Source: JAGRKR01 sp041397725
Lineage (GTDB): Bacteria > Pseudomonadota > Alphaproteobacteria > Rhizobiales > Hyphomicrobiaceae
Reading direction: 5' to 3'
Assembly: GCA_041397725.1 (NCBI GenBank)
Contig: JAWKVZ010000001.1
Location: forward strand, 310,001 to 374,000
DNA length: 64,000 nt
The position numbers and the translations under genes are program-made. The notes beneath the pieces are model-generated. The model was not told the origin of the DNA. It did no database searches and saw only the letters and a program-made list of their open reading frames with translations. Shown here piece after piece: positions 49,633 to 58,696 of this stretch. Each line of letters starts with the position of its first letter. The first letter of the stretch is position 1.

Positions 49633-49785
49633 GGCCGGCTGTGACGCCGCGCACCCGCACCGCCAGCAGCGCGCCAGGCGGCATGCACGCGCTCTTGCGC
49701 CCGGCGAGGACGTCGCCAGGCCTCTCTCGACCGATCGAAAGGTGAGACCGCAGGTCGCCCGTCGGCTCCCGAGGCGTTCAATGCC

Positions 49786-51072
49786 CTAGGCGCGGCCGGC
49801 GCCCTCCATGATCGCCGCCACACCCATGCCGCCCGCCGTGCAGACGGAAATCAGCCCCCGCTTGGTGCTGCCCTCAAGGAGCTTGGCGAGATTGGCGACG
49901 ATGCGCCCGCCTGTCGCGGCGAACGGATGGCCGAAGGCGATGCTCGAGCCCTTCACATTGAGCTTGGTGCGATCGATGCTGCCCAGCGGCGCGTCGCGAG
50001 CGAGTCGCGTCTTGCAGTAGGCCGGGTCCTCCCAGGCCTTCAGCGTCGCCAGCACCTGGGCGGCGAACGCCTCATGGATCTCGTAGTAGTCGAACTCTTG
50101 CAGCGTCAGCCCTGCCCGTTCCAGCATGCGCGAGACGGCGATGGTCGGCGCCATCAACAGCCCCTCGCCCGCGACGAAATCGTTCGCCGCGCTCTGGCCA
50201 TACGTCAGATACGCCAGGATCGGCAGCCCTCGCGCCTTGGCCCACGCCTCCGACGCCAACAGCACAGCCGAGGCTCCGTCCGTCAGGGGTGTGGAATTGG
50301 CGGCGGTCAACGTGCCCTCGCCGCTGCGGTCGAAGGCCGGCTTGAGCGTCGCCATCTTGTCGAGGCTGATGTCGCCGCGCAGATTGTTGTCGCGGAAGAC
50401 GCCGGCGCACGGCACGAGAAGGTCGTCGAGATAACCTTCCTGGTAGGCTGCGGCCGCCTTGACGTGGCTCTCGTAGGCGAGTTGATCCTGCGCCTCGCGC
50501 GAGATCTGCCACGTCTTGGCCATCAGCTCGCAGTGCTCGCCCATGGACAGCCCCGTGCGCGGCTCGGCGACCGACGGCGGGTCTGGCGCCAGCTCGGAGG
50601 GCGACAGGCCAGAGAACACCCGCGCCTTGCCGGCGAGGCTCTTCTGCTGGGAGAGTTGCAGCAGCCGCTTGGCGAAGCGCCGCTTGAAGACGATCGGTGC
50701 GTCGGAGACCGTGTCCGAGCCGCAGGCGATGCCGCACTCGGTCTCTCCGGTGGCGATCTTGCCGGCGATCATCAGTGCGGCCTGGAGGCTCGTCCCGCAG
50801 GCCTGGATGAGCGTGACTCCGGATGTATCGGGATGCAGCTTCGAGCCGATGACCGCCTCGCGCGCCAGGTTGAAATCGCGCGAGTGCGTGACGACCGCGC
50901 CGCCTACGACATCGTCGATGCGGACGCCGGCGAGAGCGAACTTGTCCGCCAGCCCGTCGAGCACCGTCGTCAGCATCTCCAGGTTCGTGAGATCGCTGTA
51001 GAGCGTGTTCGAGCGGCAGAACGGGATGCGCACACCCCCGACCACCGCGACCCGCCTGACACTCGTCTGCAT
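49786..51072 (-). CDS. fadI: Acetyl-CoA C-acyltransferase (beta-ketothiolase)
   Basis: Thiolase of 428 aa that releases acetyl-CoA in the last step of beta-oxidation. The nucleophile is C92 in LIQACGTSLQAAL; the GHPFAATGGR segment supplies a catalytic His, and CTAGGMGVAAIME the second Cys near the C-terminus. Its length (428 aa) fits FadI rather than the 390-aa FadA. It lies 54 nt downstream of fadJ on the same strand, so both subunits of the trifunctional system are co-transcribed. Confidence 0.9.
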   Translation of the reverse strand: MQTSVRRVAVVGGVRIPFCRSNTLYSDLTNLEMLTTVLDGLADKFALAGVRIDDVVGGAVVTHSRDFNLAREAVIGSKLHPDTSGVTLIQACGTSLQAALMIAGKIATGETECGIACGSDTVSDAPIVFKRRFAKRLLQLSQQKSLAGKARVFSGLSPSELAPDPPSVAEPRTGLSMGEHCELMAKTWQISREAQDQLAYESHVKAAAAYQEGYLDDLLVPCAGVFRDNNLRGDISLDKMATLKPAFDRSGEGTLTAANSTPLTDGASAVLLASEAWAKARGLPILAYLTYGQSAANDFVAGEGLLMAPTIAVSRMLERAGLTLQEFDYYEIHEAFAAQVLATLKAWEDPAYCKTRLARDAPLGSIDRTKLNVKGSSIAFGHPFAATGGRIVANLAKLLEGSTKRGLISVCTAGGMGVAAIMEGAGRA

Positions 51073-51126
51073 CGACTGCTCCTCGCCTCTCGTTCGCTCG
51101 ACCGGTCGGTCGTTTCAGGGGCTGCT

Positions 51127-53118
51127 CTAGGCCGCCGCGCGGCCGGCGTCGGCCTTGCCCTCGCTTGCCCGGTAATGAAGAGGCCCGCCGCGGAACGGCG
51201 CGAAGCCCGTGCCGAAGATCACGCCGGCGTCCGCGAGGTCGGCGCTGTCGACGACCGTCTCGTCGACGCATTTGACGCACTCCGCGATCAGCGGCTGCAC
51301 CAGCTCACGTCCCAGGCGCTCCAGCTCGGCCTTGTCGAAGGCGCCGCTCTCCCTGACCGCCTTGCCCTTCTCCCACTTGTAGAAGCCCTCGCCCGTCTTC
51401 TTGCCGAGCTTGCCGGCCGCCACGAGCTTGGCGATGTGTGAGCCGTCGCTGCCGCCGATCTTGAGGATGTTGGCAACGTGCATGCACACGTCCAGGCCGA
51501 CCTGATCGGCGAGCTCGAGCGGCCCCATCGGCATGCCGAACGTGCGCGCGGCCTCGTCGAGCTTCTCGCGCTTCTCGCCGAGTTCGTAACGCTGCATGGC
51601 GCTCATCATATAGGGCGCCAGCACGCGGTTGACGAGGAAGCCCGGACAGCTCTTCACGATCAGCGGGAACTTGTCGATCGCAGTCACGAACGTGCAGCCC
51701 TTGCGCACCTCGTCCTCGCGAGAGCCGCTGCCGCGCACCACCTCGACAAGCGGCAACTGCGCCACCGGATTGAAGAAGTGCAGCCCGATGAGCCGGCCGG
51801 GATCGCTGAGCGGCGCCGCAATGTCCTCGATCATGATCGAGGAGGTATTGGTCGCCAGGATCGCGCCAGGCTTGAGCTTGGCCTCGAGGCTCTTGAAGAG
51901 GGCCTGCTTGACCTCGAGCTTCTCGACGATGGCCTCGATGACGACATCGGCGCGAGAGATCTGCTCGCCCGCCGGATCGGCGATGAACCGCGCCTTCGCC
52001 GCATCGCGTGTCGCCTTGGTGCGGAACTTGCGCGCGAAGAGCCGCTCGGAACGCGCCATGCCCTTGGTGATCTGCTCGGGACTGAGGTCCTGCAGGCTCA
52101 CCTCCATGCCCGAGGCGACGCACCAGGCGGCGATGTCCGCACCCATGACGCCGGCGCCGATCACGTGCACGCGCTGCGGCTGGAAGGCGGTGTCCCTTGG
52201 GGCCTGGCCCTTCAACAGCTCCGACAGCATGAAGACGCGGCGCAGGTTGCGCGAGGCGCTGCCGACCATGAGCGGCGCGAAGGCCTGCGTCTCGGCCGCC
52301 TTCATGGCCTTGAGGTCGCCGCCGTGCTGCTCGAAGAGATCGATGAGCCGGTAGGGCGCGGGGATGTGCTGCTCCCGCACCTTGTCCTTGACCTTGCTGC
52401 GCATCTGAGCGGCGAGATAGCCGCGCGCCGGCCACTTCCGCAGCAGGTCCTTGAGGCCCGAGTTCGGCTTGGAGCGGCGATTGCGCAGGATCGCCTTGCG
52501 CGCCGCCCAGCGCAGGGAGTGGTGCGTCGCCACGAGCTCGTCGACGAGGTTCATGGCCTTGGCCTGAGACGAGCGGAGCATGCGGCCCGACAGCATCATC
52601 TCCATGCCCGAGATGGCGCCGGCCTGGCGGATCGCGCGCACGGTGCCGTTGAGGCCGGGGAAGAGGCCGAGGCGTATCTCGGGCAGCCCGAGCCGCGTGC
52701 CGTCCTCGCGATCGGCGACGCGCCAGTGGCAGGCGAGCGCCAGCTCGAGCCCGCCGCCGAGACAGAACCCGTGGATCGCCGCGACCACCGGCACCGGCAG
52801 CGCCTCGATGCGGTCGAACAACTGCGTGCCCTGCCGCACGACGTCAGCCACCTCGGCTTCGCTCGTGAAGGCCTCGAACTCTCGGATGTCCGCGCCGACA
52901 ATGAAGCCCTTCGCCTTGCCCGAAATAATCACCGCGCCTTTGATCGTCCGCGCGCGGGCGCGCTCCTCGAGCTCTGCGACGATGCGGGCCAGTTCCTCGA
53001 ACGGGCGCCGGCCGAGAGAGTTCGTCGTCTCCCCCTCGCGATCGAACACCGCCCAGGCAATCCCCTCGGGATCGATGCTGAGGCGCCAATCCTTCATGTC
53101 GGCAGCGATGACGCTCAT
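51127..53118 (-). CDS. fadJ: Fatty acid oxidation multifunctional enzyme (enoyl-CoA hydratase / 3-hydroxyacyl-CoA dehydrogenase)
   Basis: Fused enzyme of 663 aa. The N-terminal crotonase domain (about 1-190) has IHGFCLGGGLELALACHWRVA (quoted in parts IHGFCLGGGLEL and ALACHWRVA) and LGLPEIRLGLFPGLNGTVR with the catalytic Glu residues. The C-terminal dehydrogenase domain (from about 310) has the NAD motif VHVIGAGVMGADIAAWCVA and the catalytic His in IGLHFFNPV. Domain order and length fit FadJ/FadB-type alpha subunits. It lies between fadE (120-nt gap) and fadI (54-nt gap), forming the operon fadE-fadJ-fadI. Confidence 0.92.
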   Translation of the reverse strand: MSVIAADMKDWRLSIDPEGIAWAVFDREGETTNSLGRRPFEELARIVAELEERARARTIKGAVIISGKAKGFIVGADIREFEAFTSEAEVADVVRQGTQLFDRIEALPVPVVAAIHGFCLGGGLELALACHWRVADREDGTRLGLPEIRLGLFPGLNGTVRAIRQAGAISGMEMMLSGRMLRSSQAKAMNLVDELVATHHSLRWAARKAILRNRRSKPNSGLKDLLRKWPARGYLAAQMRSKVKDKVREQHIPAPYRLIDLFEQHGGDLKAMKAAETQAFAPLMVGSASRNLRRVFMLSELLKGQAPRDTAFQPQRVHVIGAGVMGADIAAWCVASGMEVSLQDLSPEQITKGMARSERLFARKFRTKATRDAAKARFIADPAGEQISRADVVIEAIVEKLEVKQALFKSLEAKLKPGAILATNTSSIMIEDIAAPLSDPGRLIGLHFFNPVAQLPLVEVVRGSGSREDEVRKGCTFVTAIDKFPLIVKSCPGFLVNRVLAPYMMSAMQRYELGEKREKLDEAARTFGMPMGPLELADQVGLDVCMHVANILKIGGSDGSHIAKLVAAGKLGKKTGEGFYKWEKGKAVRESGAFDKAELERLGRELVQPLIAECVKCVDETVVDSADLADAGVIFGTGFAPFRGGPLHYRASEGKADAGRAAA

Positions 53119-53237
53119 GACCTCGGCTCCTGGTTGCGCGCGGCCCGTGCGGGGGGACCCGAGCGCCAGCTACTCCCAACCGTCGCCAGCAGCGGCACCG
53201 GGCGATGTGCCCGGCGACCAGCAGGCGAGCGGCATCG

Positions 53238-55739
53238 TCACTCGGCCGCGCGTGGATCGGCGGCGCGCGCGTTGTGCCCCGGCGACAGATAGTGCGGGCG
53301 CACCTCGTCGGGATCGAAATGATCGACGGCGATGACGCGCGCGGTCAGCTCCTCGACCTCCCGCATCAACTGCGCCTCGCCGGCGCCGATCAGGCCCTTG
53401 CTCTCCGCCTCGCCGATCCAATCGATGCCGTGATAGCGGCGGATCGTGCCGGCGCGCACGCCACGCTCGATCTTCTTCTCGACCTCCTCGGCGGCAATGA
53501 CCTTGGCCAGTGCCACCTCGAGGATGCCGGTCGGGTCCTTCACGTCGGTGCTGACGAAGATGTATCGCGTCATGCGATCGCGCACCTCGCCCGGCTCGAG
53601 CACGAGGCTCGCCACCTGGCGGCCCAGCCGGTCGCTGGCCGGCCGCATCCGCGCGCCGAGCGGGAACACGAGGACGCGCATGAGCCCTCGCGCCCAGAAG
53701 ACGGGGAAGTTGTCGATCGTACCCTTGATGGCCTGCTGACAGCGATAGAGCGCATTGCGAGCCACCAGCTCGACGATGGGCTTGTCGGCGCCCGGCCGGC
53801 CATCGTCCTCGAAGCGCTTGAGAACGCAGGCCAGCAGATAGAGCTCCGACAGGGCATCGGCCATGCGCCCCGTCAGCTTCTGTTTCACCTTGAGGCCGCC
53901 GCCGAGCAGCGCCACCGTCAGGTCGGCAACCAGCGCGAAGCTGCGGCTCCAGCGCGAGAGGCCGCGATACCAGCGCCCCAGGCCGCCCGTGTTGGCTGGC
54001 GCGCTCGCGAGCAGCCCGCCTGTGACGTTGTGCACGAATGAGCCGAACATGTTGGAGACGGAGAACGAGACGTGCCCCAGGAAGGCCTTCTCGAACGCTG
54101 CGAGCGCCCGCGTCTCGTCGGCGTCCTGCAGCGCGGTGATCTCCTTGAAGAGATAGGGATGGCTCCGCAACGCGCCCTGCGCGAAGGTGATAAGCGAGCG
54201 CGTGAGGATGTTGGCGCCCTCGACCGTGATGCCCACCGGCATCATCTGATAGGCGGATTGCAGGTAGTTGGATGGGCCGTCACAGACGCCGCGGCCGCCG
54301 TGGATGTCCATGGCGTCGTTGAGAGCCTGGCGCATGCGCTCGGTCGACTGGTACTTGAGCAGTGCCGAGATGACGGCCGGCTTCTCGCCCCGCGCCACCA
54401 TGGCCGCGGTGACGCCGCGGCCGGCCTCGTTGACGTAGGCCGCCTCGACGATCCGCACGAGCGCCTCCTCCACGCCCTCCATGCGGCCGATGGAGATGCC
54501 GAACTGCTTGCGGATGCGCGCATAGGCCGAGGTGAAGCGCAGCATGGCCTTGGCGCCGGCGGCGCTCGACGACGGCAGCGAGATCGAGCGACCGGCCGAC
54601 AGGCACTCCATGAGCATGCGCCAGCCCTGGCCAGCCATCTTGTCGCCGCCGATCACCCACTCCATGGGGATGAAGACGTCCTTGCCCCAGTTGGGCCCAT
54701 TCGGGAAAGCCGCTCCGCTCGGCAGGTGACGCCGGCCGATCTCGACGCCGGCATGCCCGGTCGGCACCAGCGCCAGCGTGATGCCGACATCCTCGCCGCG
54801 GCCGAGCAGGTTCTCCGGATCGAACAGCCGGAACGCCAGACCGAGCAGCGTCGCCTTCGGTCCGAGCGTGATGTAGCGCTTTTCCCAGGACAGACGAATG
54901 CCGACGACCTCCTTGCCGTCGTGCAGGCCCTTGGTGACGACGCCGATATCGCGCATGGTCGCGGCATCCGAGCCCGAGGTCGGGCCGGTCAGGCCGAAGC
55001 AGGGGATCTCCTGCCCCTTGGCCAGCCGCGGCAGGTAGTGCTCCTTCTGCGCGGGCGTGCCGTATTTCTCGATGAGCTCACCCGGCCCGAGCGAGTTCGG
55101 CACCATGACGATGGTCACCACGTCGGGGCTGCGCGAGGCGATCTTGCCCAGGATCAGCGACTGTGCCTGCGCCGAGAACCCGAGCCCGCCGTGCTCGCGC
55201 GAGATCAGCATGCCGAGGAAGCCGTTCTCGGAGACGAATTTCCAGATGTCCTCGGGGATCTCGCGATTGTTGTGGCGGACGGCCCAGTCGTCGATCATCC
55301 GGCAGAGCGTCTCGGTCGGACCATCTAGGAAGGCCTGCTCCTCCGCGGAGAGCTGAATTCCGGGGATGGCGCGCAGCTTGGCCCAGTCGGGCTTGCCGGA
55401 GAAGATCTCGGCATCGAAACCGACCGTGCCCGCCTCGAGCGCCTGCGCCTCCGTGTCGGAGACCTTCGGCAGCACGTTGCGCAGCATCTTGAAGGCGGGG
55501 ACGACGACCAGGGAGCGCCTGACGTTCGGAACCGCGAACGCGCCCAGCGCCACGACGGGCAGCCAGGCCAGCACCGAGAGAACACCGAACGGGCGGGAGG
55601 CGCCGAAACCCCACAGACCCGTCTGCCAGGTCAAGAGCAGGACCGCCGTCACCCCGGCCCACAGCCAGAGAGGCGCACGACGCATACCCATGGCGAGCAC
55701 AATGACGACGGCAACGAGCAGAAATACGAGCTCCGCCAT
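53238..55739 (-). CDS. fadE: Acyl-CoA dehydrogenase, FadE type
   Basis: Membrane-associated flavoprotein of 833 aa that makes trans-2-enoyl-CoA in the first step of beta-oxidation. The N-terminus has two hydrophobic segments (about 4-20 and 25-55), as in E. coli FadE (814 aa). The catalytic core has GFLGMLISREHGGLGFS, CFGLTGPTSGSDAATMRD for FAD and substrate binding, and the C-terminal catalytic-base region. The ATG at 55739 starts the first membrane helix and has AAGGAGT about ten nt upstream. It heads the fadE-fadJ-fadI unit and its promoter overlaps the palindrome at 55829-55844. Confidence 0.92.
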   Translation of the reverse strand: MAELVFLLVAVVIVLAMGMRRAPLWLWAGVTAVLLLTWQTGLWGFGASRPFGVLSVLAWLPVVALGAFAVPNVRRSLVVVPAFKMLRNVLPKVSDTEAQALEAGTVGFDAEIFSGKPDWAKLRAIPGIQLSAEEQAFLDGPTETLCRMIDDWAVRHNNREIPEDIWKFVSENGFLGMLISREHGGLGFSAQAQSLILGKIASRSPDVVTIVMVPNSLGPGELIEKYGTPAQKEHYLPRLAKGQEIPCFGLTGPTSGSDAATMRDIGVVTKGLHDGKEVVGIRLSWEKRYITLGPKATLLGLAFRLFDPENLLGRGEDVGITLALVPTGHAGVEIGRRHLPSGAAFPNGPNWGKDVFIPMEWVIGGDKMAGQGWRMLMECLSAGRSISLPSSSAAGAKAMLRFTSAYARIRKQFGISIGRMEGVEEALVRIVEAAYVNEAGRGVTAAMVARGEKPAVISALLKYQSTERMRQALNDAMDIHGGRGVCDGPSNYLQSAYQMMPVGITVEGANILTRSLITFAQGALRSHPYLFKEITALQDADETRALAAFEKAFLGHVSFSVSNMFGSFVHNVTGGLLASAPANTGGLGRWYRGLSRWSRSFALVADLTVALLGGGLKVKQKLTGRMADALSELYLLACVLKRFEDDGRPGADKPIVELVARNALYRCQQAIKGTIDNFPVFWARGLMRVLVFPLGARMRPASDRLGRQVASLVLEPGEVRDRMTRYIFVSTDVKDPTGILEVALAKVIAAEEVEKKIERGVRAGTIRRYHGIDWIGEAESKGLIGAGEAQLMREVEELTARVIAVDHFDPDEVRPHYLSPGHNARAADPRAAE

Positions 55740-55815
55740 GATCCATCGACTCCTTGCGGCAATCGGCGCGGCCTGCAACCGCCGCTACCATAATTGCTCG
55801 AGGCATATCGGCCGA

Positions 55816-55844
55816 AAGTTAAATTTGCTTGACGTAAACGTCAA
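55816..55844 (-). promoter_or_regulatory. fadE promoter overlapping a perfect TTGACGT-AA-ACGTCAA palindrome
   Basis: The 16-bp palindrome at 55829-55844 has perfect 7-bp arms TTGACGT and ACGTCAA with spacer AA. Its TTGACG on the minus strand (55844-55839) doubles as the -35, with TAACTT (55821-55816) as -10 after 17 nt. LiuR-type MerR regulators bind sites of this general look; the MerR gene at 45399-45860 is a candidate. Repression by occlusion of the -35 is the expected mode. Confidence 0.62.
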
Positions 55845-56014
55845 CTCAGCTCCGTTTCACGCCCTCCCCACCCATCACGACACGCGCATCCGCTGGAAAC
55901 CCCTGGGCATGCGGATATCCGCGCGGTTCATGCCGTCGTCGCCCGGCTTGCCGGGCCTCGGGCGCTCACCTACGATCACCGTCACATAATGGTGAGAACA
56001 GGGTACCACGGACC

Positions 56015-56296
56015 ATGACAGGCACGGCCACCGCCCTCCGGCATATCGAGAACGAGCGCACCATCATTACGGAATGGCGCTTCAAGCCCGGCGACAATAC
56101 GGGTTGGCATCGCCATGCCCATGACTACGCCGTCGTGCCCCTGGTGGACGGCCGTCTGAAGCTCATCGACAAGACCGGCGAGAGCTTCGCGGAGTTGCGG
56201 CGGGGCGTCACGTACTACCGTGCCGCCGGGGTCGAGCATGACGTCGTGAACGCCTCCGAGCACGACATCGCCTTCGTCGAGATCGAGTACAGGTAG
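56015..56296 (+). CDS. Small cupin-domain protein
   Basis: A 93-aa single-domain cupin. Metal ligands are visible in GDNTGWHRHAHDYAVVPLVDG (His, His and a downstream position; quoted partially as GWHRHAHDYAVVP) and in GVEHDVVNASEH. It resembles small cupins annotated as cytoplasmic metal-binding or quercetinase-like proteins. The function is unknown. It precedes the ThDP enzyme by 157 nt on the same strand and may be co-regulated with it. Confidence 0.78.
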   Translation: MTGTATALRHIENERTIITEWRFKPGDNTGWHRHAHDYAVVPLVDGRLKLIDKTGESFAELRRGVTYYRAAGVEHDVVNASEHDIAFVEIEYR

Positions 56297-56453
56297 GCGT
56301 CCGGCTTGCGGGGCCGCTTGTCGCCACAGCGCAGGCTCGACGGCGCAGACGTCTTCGCCCATTGTGGCGCGGAGCCTATCCGACACCCGGCCGCCCGACA
56401 CGAGGCGCGCCACCCCTAACGCGGACGATCACCAGGACCTGAGGGAGCGAAGC

Positions 56454-58106
56454 ATGCGCCACGGCGGCAAGATTCTGATCAACCAGCTCGAGGCGCAGGG
56501 CGCGCGCGCCGCCTTCACGGTGCCGGGCGAAAGCTTCCTCGCGGCCCTCGACGGTCTGCACGACAGCAACCAGATCCAGACCGTCATCTGCCGCCAGGAG
56601 GGCGGGGCCGCCATGATGGCCGAGGCCTACGGCAAGGTCACGGGCGAGCCGGGCGTCTGCTTCGTCACGCGCGGCCCCGGCGCGGCCAATGCCATGAGCG
56701 GTCTCCATATCGCCCAGCAGGACTCGACGCCGATGGTGACGTTCATCGGCATGCCGGCCTCCGACGTCGAGGACCGCGAGGCCTTCCAGGAGATCGAGAT
56801 CAAACAGCTCTACGCCTCCTTCGTGAAGTGGTCCGCCGTCATCCGCCAGACCGACCGCATCCCCGAGTACGTCAGCCGCGCCTTCCACGCCGCCCGCTCA
56901 GGACGCCCCGGCCCCGTCGTTCTCGGCCTGCCCGAGGACATGCTGGCAGCCAATATCGAGGCCGCCGACGTGCCGGCAGCCAACCCCGCGATGTCCGCGC
57001 CCTCGTCCGAGGACATGGCCAGGCTCGCAGCTCTGCTGGAGCGGGCCGAGCGCCCCTTCGTGATCCTCGGCGGTCCCGGCTGGAGCGCCGAGCTCCAGCG
57101 CGCCATGCAGGACTTCGCCAGCCGCTTCGCGTTGCCGGTCGGCTGCGCTTTCCGCTTCCAGGACTATTTCGACAACCGCCATCCCTGCTATGCCGGACAC
57201 ATCGGCATCGGTCCGGACGCCAAGCTCGTGGAGGCCGTCAAGGAGGCCGACGTCCTGCTCGTGATCGGCGCGCGGCTCGGCGAGATGACCACCAGCGGCT
57301 ACTCGCTGCTGGATATCCCGAGCCCCCGCCAGACGCTCGTCCACGTGCACCCCTCCCCCGACGAGCTCGGCAGCGTCTACCGGCCCGACCTGGCCATCGC
57401 CAGCTCCGCCGCGGCCTTCGTGGGCGCCCTCACGCGCCTCGAAACCCCTGCGGCGCGCCCGTGGAGCGGCCGCACAACGGAGCTTCATCGCGCGCAAGAG
57501 GCCGTGTTGAAGCCCATCCCGCTCCCCGGCGCGGTGCAGTTCGCCGAGGTCGTCAGGACCGTCTCGGAGATGCTGCCTGAGGATGGCTTCGTCGCCAACG
57601 GGGCCGGCAACTACGCCGCCTTCCTGCATCGCTACTTCGAGTACAAGGGTTATCGGACGCAGCTCGCGCCGACCTCCGGCTCCATGGGCTACGGCCTGCC
57701 GGCGGCTATTGCCGCCAAGATCGCCGCGCCCAACCGCGCCGCCGTCGCATTCGCCGGCGATGGGTGTTTCATGATGACCAGCCAGGAGCTGGCGACCGCC
57801 GTGCAGTACGGGCTGCCCGTGGTCGTGATCATCGCCAACAACGGCATGTACGGGACCATCCGCGCCCACCAGGAGCGCGAGTACCCCGGCCGCGTCGTCG
57901 GCACCACGCTGGTCAATCCCGATTTCGCCGCCTTCGCCCGCTCGTTCGGGGCCAATGGCGTCACGATCGAGCGCACAGAAGACTTCCGTGGGGCGTTCGG
58001 CGAGGCCCTGGCCGCCAACCGGCCGACACTGATCGAGCTTAAACTCGATCCCGAAGCCCTCTCACCGCGCCAGACCCTGTCGGCGATCCGCAACGCCAAG
58101 CGTTGA
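56454..58106 (+). CDS. Thiamine diphosphate-binding acetolactate synthase-like enzyme
   Basis: A 550-aa ThDP enzyme in three domains: Pyr (1-170), with the cofactor-activating E49 in ICRQEGGAAMMAEAYGK; a central FAD/UDP-binding-like domain (190-330); and PP (360-540), with the GDG...NN motif in FAGDGCFMMTSQELATA and IIANNGMYGT. The fold and length match acetolactate synthase, benzoylformate decarboxylase and oxalyl-CoA decarboxylase relatives. No ilvN-like regulatory subunit gene is adjacent, so a catabolic or solitary role is more likely than branched-chain biosynthesis. GAGGGAG precedes the ATG at 56454. A terminator follows at 58135-58165. Confidence 0.85.
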   Translation: MRHGGKILINQLEAQGARAAFTVPGESFLAALDGLHDSNQIQTVICRQEGGAAMMAEAYGKVTGEPGVCFVTRGPGAANAMSGLHIAQQDSTPMVTFIGMPASDVEDREAFQEIEIKQLYASFVKWSAVIRQTDRIPEYVSRAFHAARSGRPGPVVLGLPEDMLAANIEAADVPAANPAMSAPSSEDMARLAALLERAERPFVILGGPGWSAELQRAMQDFASRFALPVGCAFRFQDYFDNRHPCYAGHIGIGPDAKLVEAVKEADVLLVIGARLGEMTTSGYSLLDIPSPRQTLVHVHPSPDELGSVYRPDLAIASSAAAFVGALTRLETPAARPWSGRTTELHRAQEAVLKPIPLPGAVQFAEVVRTVSEMLPEDGFVANGAGNYAAFLHRYFEYKGYRTQLAPTSGSMGYGLPAAIAAKIAAPNRAAVAFAGDGCFMMTSQELATAVQYGLPVVVIIANNGMYGTIRAHQEREYPGRVVGTTLVNPDFAAFARSFGANGVTIERTEDFRGAFGEALAANRPTLIELKLDPEALSPRQTLSAIRNAKR

Positions 58107-58134
58107 GGCCAGACCCGCGGGCAATCGTCAGCGC

Positions 58135-58165
58135 GTCCGGCTCCCACAGAGCGAGCCGGACCGCC
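58135..58165 (+). terminator. Rho-independent-like terminator after the ThDP enzyme gene
   Basis: Perfect 9-bp arms GTCCGGCTC and GAGCCGGAC with a 9-nt loop (58135-58161), followed by CGCCTTTT. It begins 29 nt after the stop. Confidence 0.7.
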
Positions 58166-58349
58166 TTTTGCGTGCGCTATCAATGCATTGAGCGCCCAGA
58201 CCGGCATGCCGCACCGAACCCGCCCCGCCAAGTCCGGCACGCAGCCCCATTAACAAAACTTAATAACTTATGAATATGAACCGAGCATTTTTACGCATTT
58301 ACTGTTCGGTGACGAAGCACGTGACTAACAAAATCTTATATGTTACCAA

Positions 58350-58583
58350 ATGCACAACTTGCTGATCACACAGACATCGGGGATGACCTTGGACCTCCAG
58401 GCAGCAGAACGTTTGAATGGGCGCGGATGGCAGTTCGCCAAGCTTGCCGCATTCTTCTGCTTCGCGCTCGCCTGCGGCCTGATGGTGGTCCAGCTTGCCC
58501 ACAAGCCGTTTCCGAAAGCTTCCGTGATCAGCAAGTCGACCGCTCCGTCCGTGACGACCGGCTCCCTACCGGTCGGACAGTGA
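58350..58583 (+). CDS. Small single-span membrane protein of unknown function
   Basis: Up to 77 aa with one hydrophobic helix (about 30-49, LAAFFCFALACGLMVVQLA) and a short Ser/Thr-rich C-terminal tail. The ATG at 58350 is poorly preceded; an ATG at 58383 directly abuts GGGG and would give 66 aa. The upstream 100 bp are AT-rich, suggesting a strong promoter, and a strong terminator follows at 58623-58658. The framed promoter and terminator support a real gene. Confidence 0.55.
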   Translation: MHNLLITQTSGMTLDLQAAERLNGRGWQFAKLAAFFCFALACGLMVVQLAHKPFPKASVISKSTAPSVTTGSLPVGQ

Positions 58584-58622
58584 GCGACTGAAGTTACTCC
58601 CTGCGTACTCCTGCGATCCCCA

Positions 58623-58662
58623 CATCAACCCCTTCTCGCCACCGAGGAGGGGTTGATGGTTT
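58623..58662 (+). terminator. Rho-independent terminator after the small membrane protein gene
   Basis: Arms of 16 bp, CATCAACCCCTTCTCG and CGAGGAGGGGTTGATG, pair with a single mismatch around CCAC and are followed by GTTTTCG. It could also slow read-through from the convergent DapA-family gene. Confidence 0.85.
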
Positions 58663-58696
58663 TCGAGGGGGGGGGAGTCAGGGACGGAGGCCGGCG

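Noticed and set aside
56454..58106. Biosynthetic acetolactate synthase large subunit (ilvB)
   Set aside because: No adjacent ilvN or ilvC, and the sequence resembles broader ThDP decarboxylase relatives; kept as ALS-like.
58350..58583. Phage holin or toxin reading of the small membrane protein
   Set aside because: One helix and a short tail alone do not support this; no lysis or antitoxin partner is nearby.
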